Counted from the first letter of the stretch, positions 5,906-14,243 are shown. The stretch is 20,342 nucleotides of DNA from Vibrio sp. UBA2441 (GCA_002342685.1 DDQN01000004.1:1-20342), one strand, 5' to 3'. A program made the numbers and translations. Notes: generated from the sequence alone by a model not told the origin.

Positions 5906-5933
5906 TTGCACCTCGCGTATATCTTTGGATAAT
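5906..5933 (+). promoter_or_regulatory. Candidate sigma-70 promoter for trmB-glsB
   Basis: TTGCAC (5906-5911), a 16-bp spacer and GATAAT (5928-5933) lie 35 bases upstream of the preferred trmB start in the mutY-trmB divergent region. Matches are reasonable (4/6 and 5/6) but the region is AT-rich, so this is a prediction by eye. Confidence 0.45.
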
Positions 5934-5968
5934 CCCCGCTTTGATTGAACAATGAACAGGCAAAACCA

Positions 5969-6688
5969 ATGACTGAAGTGACCACTAACGAATATACTGA
6001 TGATGGCAAACTGGTACGGAAAATTCGTAGTTTCGTTCGTCGCGAAGGCCGTTTAACCAAAGGCCAAGAAAATGCGATGAAAGAATGCTGGCCAACAATG
6101 GGTATTGATTACCAACAAAAGCTTCTGGATTGGAAAGAAGTGTTTGGTAATGATAATCCAGTTGTGCTTGAGATTGGATTCGGTATGGGTGCTTCATTGG
6201 TTGAGATGGCAAGTAATGCACCAGAGAAGAACTTTATTGGAATTGAAGTTCATAGTCCGGGCGTAGGCGCATGCTTAGCTTCTGCTCGTGATGCAGGTGT
6301 TACTAACTTGCGTGTTATGTGTCACGACGCCGTAGAAGTGTTTGAGCACATGATCCCAGACAACAGCTTGAGTACATTGCAGTTATTTTTCCCTGACCCT
6401 TGGCATAAAGCCCGTCACCACAAACGTCGCATTGTTAAAGCTGAGTTTGCTGAAATGGTTCGTCAGAAGCTTAAACTGGATTCCGGTATTTTCCACATGG
6501 CTACTGACTGGGAAAATTACGCAGAGCATATGATTGATGTCATGGTTCAGGCTCCGGGTTATAAAAATATTGCCGCTGAAGGTGACTATATCCCGCGTCC
6601 AGATGAACGCCCGTTAACGAAGTTTGAAGCGCGTGGACACCGATTAGGCCACGGAGTGTGGGATATTAAGTTTAAGCGAACTTCTTAA
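5969..6688 (+). CDS. trmB: tRNA (guanine-N7-)-methyltransferase
   Basis: TrmB uses SAM to make m7G46 in the variable loop of many tRNAs. The SAM-binding motif EIGFGMG (68-74 of the 239-residue form), the IEVHSPGVGACL segment, FFPDPWHKARHHKRRI with the catalytic Asp, and the C-terminal RGHRLGHGVWD are all present. The frame is open from a TTG at 5945, but the ATG at 5969 (MTEVTTNEY) gives 239 residues, the E. coli length, and has an AGG about 9 bases upstream; I chose it. glsB follows after 32 bases on the same strand, so the two are probably co-transcribed. Confidence 0.96.
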   Translation: MTEVTTNEYTDDGKLVRKIRSFVRREGRLTKGQENAMKECWPTMGIDYQQKLLDWKEVFGNDNPVVLEIGFGMGASLVEMASNAPEKNFIGIEVHSPGVGACLASARDAGVTNLRVMCHDAVEVFEHMIPDNSLSTLQLFFPDPWHKARHHKRRIVKAEFAEMVRQKLKLDSGIFHMATDWENYAEHMIDVMVQAPGYKNIAAEGDYIPRPDERPLTKFEARGHRLGHGVWDIKFKRTS

Positions 6689-6720
6689 CCTAATTTCTTT
6701 GCTCTATATTGAGAGTTGAT

Positions 6721-7638
6721 ATGCTCACTCAAGAAATGTTGTTAGAAATCTTGCAAGACGTCCGGCCATTAATTGGACAAGGAAAGGTTGCTGATTATAT
6801 TCCTGCGTTAGGAAAGGTCTCTGGTGAGAAGCTAGGCATAGCTGTCTGTCTTTCTAGCGGAGAAATAATCAAAGCTGGTGATGCTGATGAAGCCTTTTCT
6901 ATTCAGTCTATTTCTAAGGCCTTGAGCTTAACCTTAGCTATGGCGTTATATGAGCCCGAAGAGATTTGGGCTAAAGTGGGTAAAGAGCCCTCTGGGCAAG
7001 CGTTCAATTCTTTGATTCAGCTTGAGTTAGAGCAAGGAATACCACGGAACCCGTTTATCAATGCGGGAGCGATTGTGGTCGCTGATTTGTTGTTTAGCCG
7101 TTTATCTGCACCTAAACAAAGGTTGTTAGAATTTGTGCGTCAGCTTTCTGGAGAAAGTCATATCGTCTACGACAAAATTGTAGCGGCTTCAGAGTTGATG
7201 CATAGTGACCGTAATGCGGCAATCGCTTATCTGATGCGTTCATTTGGCAATTTTGATAATGAAGTTATTCCAGTTCTCAATAACTACTTTCATGCCTGTG
7301 CACTAAAGATGAGTTGTGTCGATCTTGCTAAAACATTTAGCTATCTCGCCAATGGCGGTATTTCGGGGCAAACAGGTAAACGTATTATTTCCGCGCAACA
7401 AACCAAACAGCTCAATGCATTACTGGCAACCTGTGGTCTTTATGATGGTGCGGGAGACTTTGCTTATCGAGTCGGTATGCCTGGGAAATCGGGTGTGGGT
7501 GGTGGAATCGTTGCAGTGATCCCTCAGGAGATGACCATTGCGGTCTGGTCTCCTGAATTAGATAAGTCGGGGAATTCGTTAGCAGGAACCGCTGCGTTAG
7601 AAATACTCACGACTAAGCTTGGTAAATCAATTTTTTGA
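6721..7638 (+). CDS. glsB: Glutaminase
   Basis: Hydrolyses glutamine to glutamate and ammonia; serine-dependent beta-lactamase-like fold. The 305-residue product carries the nucleophile motif S-I-S-K (Ser63, Lys66 in FSIQSISKALS), RNPFINAGAIV, the SFGNFDNEV segment and the C-terminal GKSGVGGGIVAV. Length matches bacterial glutaminases (about 305-310). The frame is open from a TTG at 6709, but the ATG at 6721 with GAGAG 5 bases upstream fits the family start (MLTQEMLLEIL). Second gene of the trmB-glsB unit and convergent with hemW. No ordinary terminator is visible between the two; instead there is the heptamer array at 7684-7780. Confidence 0.95.
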   Translation: MLTQEMLLEILQDVRPLIGQGKVADYIPALGKVSGEKLGIAVCLSSGEIIKAGDADEAFSIQSISKALSLTLAMALYEPEEIWAKVGKEPSGQAFNSLIQLELEQGIPRNPFINAGAIVVADLLFSRLSAPKQRLLEFVRQLSGESHIVYDKIVAASELMHSDRNAAIAYLMRSFGNFDNEVIPVLNNYFHACALKMSCVDLAKTFSYLANGGISGQTGKRIISAQQTKQLNALLATCGLYDGAGDFAYRVGMPGKSGVGGGIVAVIPQEMTIAVWSPELDKSGNSLAGTAALEILTTKLGKSIF

Positions 7639-7683
7639 TTCAATGGGTATTGACCGTAGATTGATTTTATCGATTATATTCGG

Positions 7684-7780
7684 TACCCATAACCCATAAC
7701 CCATAACCCATAACCCATAACCCATAACCCATAACCCATCACCTATAACCCATCACCTATAACCCATCACCCATAAACCC
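7684..7780. repeat. Heptamer tandem array (aacccat)n at the 3' end of hemW
   Basis: Almost 14 consecutive 7-nt units: tacccat, seven perfect aacccat (7691-7739), then alternating variant and perfect units (cacctat, aacccat, cacctat, aacccat, cacccat) and a partial unit. On the minus strand this is GGGTTAT repeated, with eight GGG runs in a row spaced by exactly four bases. That fits the usual intramolecular G-quadruplex pattern and would lie in the hemW mRNA 3' end. The hemW stop codon (TAG, 7759-7757) is formed by one of the variant units, so the last codons (MGDGL) are repeat-encoded. Confidence 0.95.
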
Positions 7781-8917
7781 TTCTAAAAGATCATTTAAAA
7801 ATAACTTCCCCTTTTCTGTGACTTTCCAGTCAGAGTCTGTTTCTAATAAATAATCTTTTTCGATTGCCCAGTTTAACGTGGGTTGAATAGATTCTATTGG
7901 TAGCCCTGTTGAGTGGATAAAATCTTGTTTAGGACAGGCTTCGATAAGTCGGAAGCGATTCATGAAAAATTCAAAGGCCCTATCTTCATTGGCAACTTCA
8001 GCTTCTTTGTCCAGATAAGGTTTAGCCAGATTAAGGTAGCCTCTGGGGTGTTTAACTTTGGTGGTTCTAATGATTTGGCCATCAGAAAAACTTAGTTTTC
8101 CATGCGCGCCACACCCAATGCCGAGGTAGTCGCCAAAACGCCAATAATTAAGGTTATGCTGGCATTGGAATCCGGGTTTGCTGTATCCAGAAATCTCATA
8201 CTGTACATAGCCAGCTTGTGTTAACTTTTTATGCCCTAAATCGAATATGTCCCAGAGCTTATCATCATCAGGTAAGGTTGGCGGCTTGGAGTAGAAGAGC
8301 GTATTAGGCTCGATCGTTAGCTGATACCAGGATAGATGCGGTGGATTCAGTTCGATAGCTTTATCCAGATCGTTTAACGCTTGCTCGACAGTTTGATCCG
8401 GTAAGCCGTGCATTAAGTCCAAGTTAAAGCTGTTAAGTCCAACAGAGTGCGCCAGATTTGCTGCATTAATGGCTTCTTTACTACCATGAATTCGACCTAG
8501 ACGTTTGAGTTTTTCTTGCTCAAAGCTTTGTACACCAATGGAAATACGAGTGATCCCTTGTTGGCGGTATTGTTCAAAGCGGGTTGCCTCTATTGTGCCC
8601 GGGTTTGCTTCCATGGTTATTTCTATATCGGATTTAAATGAAATGCGTTTTTCCACCTCATTGAGTAACCGACCGATTTGTTCTGGAGAGATCAGGCTTG
8701 GTGTGCCTCCACCAATGAAGATCGAATGCAGTGCTCTTTCATCTTGAGCTAAACCGTACTTCTTTATATCCGTATCAAGGTCTTCAATGAGTGCATCAAT
8801 GTACAACTGTTCAGGAATCTTTGATTTTAGGGCGTGTGAATTGAAGTCACAGTAAGGACATTTCTGCACGCACCAAGGAATATGGATATACAAGCTAAGG
8901 TGTGGAGGCTTCAACAT
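7757..8917 (-). CDS. hemW: Radical SAM heme chaperone HemW (HemN-like)
   Basis: HemW is a radical-SAM relative of coproporphyrinogen III dehydrogenase that binds heme and is thought to deliver it to respiratory proteins. The 386-residue product has the 4Fe-4S motif Cys16-X3-Cys20-X2-Cys23 followed by D-F. Phe25, instead of the extra Cys of HemN (CxxxCxxCxC), is the HemW type. GGGTP (69-73) is the SAM-binding glycine motif. HNLNYW (254-259) matches the HNxxYW heme-binding motif and is followed by GCGAHGK. The C-terminus is encoded within the heptamer array, so its length may vary between strains. It starts 3 bases after the rdgB stop and is probably translated from the same message. Often misannotated as an oxygen-independent coproporphyrinogen oxidase. 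Confidence 0.95.
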   Translation of the reverse strand: MLKPPHLSLYIHIPWCVQKCPYCDFNSHALKSKIPEQLYIDALIEDLDTDIKKYGLAQDERALHSIFIGGGTPSLISPEQIGRLLNEVEKRISFKSDIEITMEANPGTIEATRFEQYRQQGITRISIGVQSFEQEKLKRLGRIHGSKEAINAANLAHSVGLNSFNLDLMHGLPDQTVEQALNDLDKAIELNPPHLSWYQLTIEPNTLFYSKPPTLPDDDKLWDIFDLGHKKLTQAGYVQYEISGYSKPGFQCQHNLNYWRFGDYLGIGCGAHGKLSFSDGQIIRTTKVKHPRGYLNLAKPYLDKEAEVANEDRAFEFFMNRFRLIEACPKQDFIHSTGLPIESIQPTLNWAIEKDYLLETDSDWKVTEKGKLFLNDLLEGFMGDGL

Positions 8918-8920
8918 AAA

Positions 8921-9520
8921 TTATTTTTCTTCAGCTAAAATTTGGAATAACTGTTTAAGTGCTTTTCCACGGTGAGAAAGTTGTTTCTTCTCTACGGCTT
9001 CTAGTTCAGCGCTGGCACAGTTTTTTTCTGGAACCCAAAAAACAGGATCATAACCGAAACCATGACTCCCATGAGCTTCAGTTAAGATTCTACCTTCCCA
9101 CTTTCCGTGGCATACGATTGGTGTTGGGTCGTTTTCATGTCGCATTAAAACCAGAACACAATGGAATCGAGCTGTTCTTTGTGCTTCAGGCACCCCCTGA
9201 AGCTCTAACAGCAGCTTTTCAAGGTTTTTTTGGTCAGTAGCACCTTCACCTGAATAACGAGCCGAGTAGATTCCAGGGGCCCCTTTTAGATGATCAACTT
9301 CTAAGCCTGAATCATCGGCAATAGCGGGTAGGCCGGTTATCTTTGCTGCATGGCGTGCTTTGATAATGGCATTTTCGATAAATGTGGTGCCTGTCTCGTC
9401 TGCGTCAGACACATTGAACTCGCTTTGTGCTCTAACATCAAAGCCAAAGTCAGCCAATAGGTTGGCCATCTCTTTTACTTTGCCTTGGTTACCCGTGGCT
9501 AAAACTAGTTTTTTCATCAT
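8921..9520 (-). CDS. rdgB: XTP/dITP pyrophosphatase (non-canonical purine NTPase)
   Basis: Removes dITP, dXTP and ITP from the nucleotide pool by hydrolysis to the monophosphate and pyrophosphate, preventing their incorporation into DNA. The 199-residue product has the Ham1 family motifs LATGNQGKV (7-15), IADDSGLEV (67-75), KGAPGIYSARYSGE, HGFGYDP (153-159) and LSHRGKAL (181-188). Two ATGs begin the frame (9520 and 9517); neither has a strong ribosome binding site and the second gives the usual MKKLVLATGN start. hemW follows after 3 bases. An intrinsic hairpin (9541-9566) separates rdgB from the upstream yggU, so it may also have its own promoter. Confidence 0.96.
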   Translation of the reverse strand: MMKKLVLATGNQGKVKEMANLLADFGFDVRAQSEFNVSDADETGTTFIENAIIKARHAAKITGLPAIADDSGLEVDHLKGAPGIYSARYSGEGATDQKNLEKLLLELQGVPEAQRTARFHCVLVLMRHENDPTPIVCHGKWEGRILTEAHGSHGFGYDPVFWVPEKNCASAELEAVEKKQLSHRGKALKQLFQILAEEK

Positions 9521-9540
9521 ATCAATTCTATTTATCGTAA

Positions 9541-9566
9541 ATTAAAAAGCTCTCAACAGAGAGCTT
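9541..9566 (-). terminator. Intrinsic terminator between yggU and rdgB
   Basis: On the minus strand AAGCTCTC (9566-9559) pairs with GAGAGCTT (9554-9547) around a TGTT loop, then T-tract TTTTTAAT. It would end the yggS-proC-yggT-yggU transcript about 40 bases after the yggU stop and 20 bases before rdgB. Confidence 0.8.
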
Positions 9567-9603
9567 GGAATAATCTTCAACTACCGTACATTCAATTTGA
9601 ATT

Positions 9604-9897
9604 TTAGCGCTCGAGGTAGTTTGAGCATACATCTGGTATTTGGGATGGACAATGGACTCTAACCTGTTTATGTCTGCCAAGTTCTCCTTTTTCTATTTCA
9701 ATATGGCTCTTAGCTACCTTGAATTGTTTGGAGAGAAACTTGGCTAAATGTCCGTTGGCTTTTCCATCTATTGGCGGTGCAGTAATGGCAATTTTTAGTT
9801 CTTCGCCGTGCAAGCCAACAATTTGATCTCTGCTGGCTTTAGGTTGTATATAAAGCTTAAGAACTAAATCATCACCATCGATATACACCGCTTTCAT
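9604..9897 (-). CDS. yggU: UPF0235 / DUF167 family protein YggU
   Basis: A 97-residue protein of a conserved family with solved structures but no settled function. The family core is clear: LYIQPKASRDQIVGLHGEELKIAITAPPIDGKANGHLAKFLSKQFKVAKSHIEI... with the PPxDGKAN motif (residues about 41-48), then GRHKQVRV near the C-terminus. Its ATG shares one base with the yggT stop (TAATG), so translation is coupled to yggT. The yggT-yggU pair sits next to proC in many gamma-proteobacteria. No functional inference beyond that is justified. Confidence 0.93.
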   Translation of the reverse strand: MKAVYIDGDDLVLKLYIQPKASRDQIVGLHGEELKIAITAPPIDGKANGHLAKFLSKQFKVAKSHIEIEKGELGRHKQVRVHCPSQIPDVCSNYLER

Positions 9898-10454
9898 TAT
9901 AGCTGAAACCAGATAGGACCGACAAAATCACCGACTAAGAAATTGGCAAATTGAAGTGCAATAAATAAAACAAGGACACTTAAGTCGAAGCCACCCATTG
10001 CAGGTAAACGGTTTCGAATTGGCGCTAACATTGGTTCAGTTAATTGATTAAATACATATTCGATAGGGCTTCGGCCCTGGCTAACCCAGCTTAAAATTGC
10101 TCGAAGTAACAGAACCCAGAATAGTAATCCGCCAGCGGCTTTGATTAGGGATAATAGTCCAAGAAACAAGAAGCTGAGGTCAAGAACAGCATTGCCACTT
10201 GACGCTATCATGATGATTGCGACAAATTTTACGACACAAAGCACATATGCAAATAACAATGTGGCTAGATCAATACTGCCTATTGAAGGGATCATTCGTC
10301 GAAGAGGCGCGACAACTGGTTGGGTCGCTTTAATAATAAATTGAGAAAATGGATTATAGAAGTCTGCTCTTGCAGCTTGTAACCAAATTCTCAGTAGTAC
10401 TACCATGATGTACAAATCAAATACGGTAGAAATTAGAAAGTTCATTGAATTCAT
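9897..10454 (-). CDS. yggT: YggT family integral membrane protein
   Basis: A 185-residue inner-membrane protein made of two tandem YGGT repeats. Repeat 1 (about 8-75) contains ATQPVVAPLRRMIPSIGSID and repeat 2 (about 105-175) the matching TEPMLAPIRNRLPAMGGFDL. Each has a hydrophobic helix before (LYIMVVLLRIW; GLLFWVLLLRAILSW) and after (ATLLFAYVLCVV; LSVLVLFIAL) the polar loop, giving about four membrane segments. The family has been linked to osmotic and ion stress and, in plastids and cyanobacteria, to membrane organisation; the role here is unknown. AAAGGG lies 7 bases before the ATG. It follows proC after 49 bases and overlaps yggU by one base. Confidence 0.93.
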   Translation of the reverse strand: MNSMNFLISTVFDLYIMVVLLRIWLQAARADFYNPFSQFIIKATQPVVAPLRRMIPSIGSIDLATLLFAYVLCVVKFVAIIMIASSGNAVLDLSFLFLGLLSLIKAAGGLLFWVLLLRAILSWVSQGRSPIEYVFNQLTEPMLAPIRNRLPAMGGFDLSVLVLFIALQFANFLVGDFVGPIWFQL

Positions 10455-10503
10455 TTTAAACCCTTTACTCGCTTCTTAGGTCTTGCTATTTATTGGTGAA
10501 AAT

Positions 10504-11322
10504 CTAGAAGAGCTTTTCCATCTCTTCTGCTCTTAATACCGCCGCTTGCATTGCTTTCGCGACGATGTCGGTTAACTGGTTTTCATTAAATGTGTTAAGT
10601 GCTTCTGCCGTGGTGCCGCCCTTTGATGTGACTTGCTCGCGTAAAGTTGACAGCTCTAAATCTGGATTGGCGACAACCATTTCTGCTGCACCTAGAGCCG
10701 ATTGTTGTACTAATAATCGAGCGGTCTCTCTGTCAAAGCCTTGAGCAATGGCTTCTTTTTGCATGGCTTCCATAAAGAGGAAAAAGTAAGCTGGTGAGCT
10801 TCCTGATGCGGCGATGATGTTATTGATCCCGGATTCTTTCTCTACCCAACATACTTTGCCTACGGCTTCCATTAGTTGGCCTGCAAATGTTTTGTCTTCG
10901 TCAGAAACTGAGTTCGTTGCATACAATCCACTCATACCTTGGCTTAATAAGGCTGGTGTATTTGGCATGACCCGGACTAAGTTGATCTTGCTATCCAACA
11001 GTTCACTGAGTCTGTCTGCGGAAATACCTGCAGCAATAGAGATAACTAATTTGTTGGAGAAATCGACATCGGTTAATCCCCCGCAAACTAATTCCATAAT
11101 CTGTGGTTTTACTGCCAATACAATGACGTCTGCACTTTCGGCGGCTAAGCGGTTGTCTTTTTCTGTCTGGATATCATAAAGCGTATGTAATAGCTCTCTC
11201 TGATCTTTGTTGGGATCAGTTGCTGTAATACATTCTGGGCTATAACCGCTTGCGGTCAATCCTGCGATAATAGATCGCGCCATGTTTCCTGAACCAATGA
11301 AGGCAATTTTTTTATTTTCCAT
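10504..11322 (-). CDS. proC: Pyrroline-5-carboxylate reductase
   Basis: Last step of proline synthesis: NAD(P)H-dependent reduction of 1-pyrroline-5-carboxylate to proline in the cytoplasm. The 272-residue product has the N-terminal Rossmann motif FIGSGNMARSII (8-19), VLAVKPQ near residue 70, the VRVMPNTPALLSQGM segment (about 116-130), and the C-terminal helical domain with SGSSPAYFFLFMEAM and the family signature REQVTSKGGTTAEAL (about 238-252). Length is typical (about 270). It follows yggS after 23 bases in the common yggS-proC-yggT-yggU order and has an AAGGAA site upstream of ATG. Confidence 0.97.
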   Translation of the reverse strand: MENKKIAFIGSGNMARSIIAGLTASGYSPECITATDPNKDQRELLHTLYDIQTEKDNRLAAESADVIVLAVKPQIMELVCGGLTDVDFSNKLVISIAAGISADRLSELLDSKINLVRVMPNTPALLSQGMSGLYATNSVSDEDKTFAGQLMEAVGKVCWVEKESGINNIIAASGSSPAYFFLFMEAMQKEAIAQGFDRETARLLVQQSALGAAEMVVANPDLELSTLREQVTSKGGTTAEALNTFNENQLTDIVAKAMQAAVLRAEEMEKLF

Positions 11323-11345
11323 GACTGACGTTTCCTTTTTATTCT

Positions 11346-12056
11346 CTATGATTTATTTGAATAGTCTCTAGCGCCAAAGATAGCGGTACCAATGCGAACC
11401 ATCGTACTGCCTGCTTCAACGGCTGCTTCCATATCACCACTCATTCCCATCGACAACGTATCTAATCCTTCATACTTTTCTGCCAGTTTATCCTTTAACG
11501 ATGAAAGCTGGTTGAAAGCGGCAAGCTGAGTATCGTAATCACTCACATTCGCGGGAATTGACATCAATCCTCTTAAAGTGAGGTTGGGCAGTGAATAAAT
11601 CAACTCGGCTAACTGAAATACTTCAGTGTCACCGCTGCCAGACTTTGTTGCTTCACCACTGGTATTAACTTGAATTAATACCTGCAAAGGTTCAAGCGAC
11701 TCTGGCCTTTGGTCATTTAATCGCTGAGCTGTTTTGGCTCTGTCTATCGTATGAACCCAGTCAAAATGTTCGGCTACAGAACGTGTTTTATTCGACTGTA
11801 TAGGGCCGATAAAGTGCCACTCTAATTGCGATTTTTTGGCATGCTGAGAAAAGTATTTTACTTTATCGACACCTTCCTGAACGTAATTTTCGCCGAAGGT
11901 AAATTGTCCAGCTTCGATGGCTTCTTCTATAGCATGATTTGGCTTTGTCTTACTAACGGCCAAAAGTTGCACGGATTTTGCTGCTCGGCCACACTTATGT
12001 TCAGCATTACGAATCTGATTAGTGACCTGTTCAATATTTTGTTGAATACTATGCAT
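11346..12056 (-). CDS. yggS: Pyridoxal phosphate homeostasis protein (PLPBP/YggS)
   Basis: A PLP-binding protein of the COG0325 family with an alanine-racemase-like TIM barrel but no known catalytic reaction. It buffers PLP and affects amino-acid and B6 balance. The 236-residue product has the PLP lysine in LLAVSKTKP (Lys36), FGENYVQEG (about 54-62), WHFIGPIQSNKTR, the VHTIDR strand, LIQVNTSGE, and the C-terminal phosphate-binding part LSMGMSGDMEAAVEAGSTMVRIGTAIFG. First gene of the minus-strand yggS-proC-yggT-yggU unit. Its start is only 24 bp from the divergent pilT start, so its promoter must overlap pilT or the gap itself. Confidence 0.96.
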   Translation of the reverse strand: MHSIQQNIEQVTNQIRNAEHKCGRAAKSVQLLAVSKTKPNHAIEEAIEAGQFTFGENYVQEGVDKVKYFSQHAKKSQLEWHFIGPIQSNKTRSVAEHFDWVHTIDRAKTAQRLNDQRPESLEPLQVLIQVNTSGEATKSGSGDTEVFQLAELIYSLPNLTLRGLMSIPANVSDYDTQLAAFNQLSSLKDKLAEKYEGLDTLSMGMSGDMEAAVEAGSTMVRIGTAIFGARDYSNKS

Positions 12057-12080
12057 AATTAACTTTTTTGAGGAATTTAT

Positions 12081-13121
12081 ATGGATATCTCAGAGTTACT
12101 CGATTTTAGTGTAAAGCATAACGCATCAGATCTACATCTTTCTGCTGGTGTTCCTCCTATGATACGTATTGATGGCGATGTAAGAAAGCTCGGTGTACCT
12201 GCTTTGGGACACTCTGACGTCCATCAAATGCTTTTTGACATAATGACGGATGCTCAGAAGAGTGAATTTGAAGGGCATTTAGAAGTGGATTTTTCCTTTG
12301 AACTGCCGCAAATAGGACGTTTTCGTGTCAACGCATTCAACCAGCATCGTGGCTGTTCTGCTGTATTTCGTACTATTCCGACAAGTATTCCTACTTTGGA
12401 GGAGTTGGAGACGCCTTCTATTTTCAATGATATTTCTGAGTTTGAAAAAGGTTTGGTTTTAGTTACGGGCCCCACTGGCTCAGGTAAGTCTACGACTTTG
12501 GCGGCGATGGTTGATCACGTTAATAGAAATTTTAATAAGCATATTTTAACCATTGAAGACCCTATTGAGTTTATCCATTCAAATAACAAGTGTCTGGTGA
12601 ATCAGCGAGAAGTACACAAAGATACTCATAGTTTTCATGCAGCTCTGCGTTCTGCATTGCGTGAGGATCCTGATGTCATTTTGGTGGGAGAGCTTAGGGA
12701 TCAGGAGACCATAAGCCTTGCACTGACGGCGGCTGAAACCGGACATTTGGTCTTTGCTACATTACACACCAGTTCAGCAGCAAAAACAATTGACCGAATT
12801 ATCGATGTGTTTCCGGGAAATGATAAATCTATGGTTCGCTCTATGCTTTCGGAATCATTAAGAGCTGTTATTGCGCAGCGTTTATTGAAAAGAACAGGTG
12901 GTGGTCGCGTAGCGTGCCACGAAATTATGATGGCCACTCCGGCCATTCGAAATCTTATTAGGGAAGATAAAGTCGCACAGATGTATTCCATTATTCAGAC
13001 GGGGGCTTCTGCTGGGATGATGACGATGGAACAGTGCGCGAAAAAATTACTCGCACAGGGAGTTGTAGACCCAAAAGAAGTGAGTAGAAAAATTGAAGTA
13101 GAAAGTAGCTCATTTTTCTAG
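12081..13121 (+). CDS. pilT: Type IV pilus retraction ATPase PilT
   Basis: A hexameric cytoplasmic ATPase that powers depolymerisation of type IV pili, needed for twitching and for DNA uptake during competence. The 346-residue product has Walker A GPTGSGKST (130-138, Lys136), Walker B DVILVGELRD (198-207, catalytic Glu204), the Asp box near 157-165, the His box GHLVFATLHT, and the PilT-specific AIRNLIRE motif (288-295). These positions match well-studied PilT proteins. A GAGGA site precedes the ATG. pilU follows after 15 bases. It diverges from yggS. Confidence 0.97.
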   Translation: MDISELLDFSVKHNASDLHLSAGVPPMIRIDGDVRKLGVPALGHSDVHQMLFDIMTDAQKSEFEGHLEVDFSFELPQIGRFRVNAFNQHRGCSAVFRTIPTSIPTLEELETPSIFNDISEFEKGLVLVTGPTGSGKSTTLAAMVDHVNRNFNKHILTIEDPIEFIHSNNKCLVNQREVHKDTHSFHAALRSALREDPDVILVGELRDQETISLALTAAETGHLVFATLHTSSAAKTIDRIIDVFPGNDKSMVRSMLSESLRAVIAQRLLKRTGGGRVACHEIMMATPAIRNLIREDKVAQMYSIIQTGASAGMMTMEQCAKKLLAQGVVDPKEVSRKIEVESSSFF

Positions 13122-13136
13122 GCGTTAAGGAATGAT

Positions 13137-14243
13137 ATGAAATTTAACCGATTGCTAGAAGTTATGGTTAATAAAAAAGCGTCAGATATTTATCTAACCG
13201 TAGGTGCGCCCTGTCAATTGCGTATAGACGGAAAGCTTCATGCGGTAGGTGATATTTTGGATGAGTTTGCGGTTAACAGTCTTTTAGACAGTATGATGGA
13301 TACGCCGTGTAAACAAACTTTCATAGAAACAAAAGAAGCTAATTTCGCTATATTGCAAAATGGTGGTCGATTTCGAGTAAGTGCTTTTTTTCAGCGGGAA
13401 AACCCTGGGGCCGTTATTCGACGAATAGAAACCCAAATTCCTACTTTTGACGAGCTCACCTTGCCAGAAATACTAAAAGATTTAGTTATGGCAAAGAGAG
13501 GACTTGTATTGGTTGTCGGTGCAACGGGGTCTGGAAAATCGACTACACAGGCTGCAATGACGGGGTATCGAAATCGTCATCAGTCAGGACATATTTTGAC
13601 AGTAGAGGATCCTATCGAGTTTGTTCATCAACATGACAAATGCATAGTGACTCAGCGGGAAGTAGGGCTGGATACGGAAAGTTATGGCGTTGCGTTAAAG
13701 AACTCCCTACGACAAGCACCTGATATGATTTTGATTGGAGAGATACGTACAAGAGAAACGATGGAATACGCCATGACCTTTGCTGAAACCGGACATCTTT
13801 GTATGGCGACTTTGCATGCGAATAATGCTAATCAGGCATTAGAGCGTATATTACACCTAGTACCCAAAGAGAAAAGAGATTCGTTTCTTTTTGACCTTTC
13901 AAATAATCTGCGTGGAATTGTCGCTCAGCAGCTGGTGGTGGATAAAAGTGGAGAAGGCAGACACGCGGCCTTTGAAGTATTGCTTAATTCTGCCAGGGTC
14001 TCTGATCTTATTCGTCGCGGTGAACTCAATGAGCTGAAGGTTACGATGGCGAAGTCGAACGAATTGGGCATGAAAACCTTTGATCAATCTCTCTATCAGC
14101 TTGTGATTGATGGGAAGATAAGTGAACAGGATGCCTTGTATAGCGCTGACTCGGCAAATGATTTACGTTTAATGCTTAAAACGAAACAAGGCGTTCAGTT
14201 AACGTCTGGTGTGCTTGACGATGTTAAGATCGATATGGATTAA
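13137..14243 (+). CDS. pilU: Type IV pilus PilT-dependent retraction ATPase PilU
   Basis: A PilT paralogue that assists PilT in pilus retraction, especially under load; in other bacteria it acts only when PilT is present. The 368-residue product has Walker A GATGSGKST (128-136, Lys134), Walker B MILIGEIR with Glu202, TVEDPIEF and the His box GHLCMATLHAN. It lacks a clean AIRNLIRE motif (the region reads ARVSDLIRRGE) and has an extended C-terminus ending QGVQLTSGVLDDVKIDMD, both typical of PilU. Downstream of pilT with AAGGAA just before the ATG; a bidirectional-looking hairpin follows. Confidence 0.96.
   Translation: MKFNRLLEVMVNKKASDIYLTVGAPCQLRIDGKLHAVGDILDEFAVNSLLDSMMDTPCKQTFIETKEANFAILQNGGRFRVSAFFQRENPGAVIRRIETQIPTFDELTLPEILKDLVMAKRGLVLVVGATGSGKSTTQAAMTGYRNRHQSGHILTVEDPIEFVHQHDKCIVTQREVGLDTESYGVALKNSLRQAPDMILIGEIRTRETMEYAMTFAETGHLCMATLHANNANQALERILHLVPKEKRDSFLFDLSNNLRGIVAQQLVVDKSGEGRHAAFEVLLNSARVSDLIRRGELNELKVTMAKSNELGMKTFDQSLYQLVIDGKISEQDALYSADSANDLRLMLKTKQGVQLTSGVLDDVKIDMD

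Noticed and set aside
5945..5968. TTG start for trmB giving an 8-residue extension
   Set aside because: The ATG at 5969 gives the family length (239) and has the better spaced AGG; the extension has no family counterpart.
6709..6720. TTG start for glsB giving MRVD extension
   Set aside because: The ATG at 6721 has GAGAG at the right spacing and matches the usual N-terminus.
7684..7780. CRISPR array or real telomere
   Set aside because: Units are 7 nt with no spacers, so it is not CRISPR; the array is internal to the chromosome and between two housekeeping genes, so telomere function is not supported.
7757..8917. Oxygen-independent coproporphyrinogen III dehydrogenase (HemN)
   Set aside because: The cluster motif is CxxxCxxCDF without the fourth Cys of HemN, and HNxxYW is present, so HemW is the better call.
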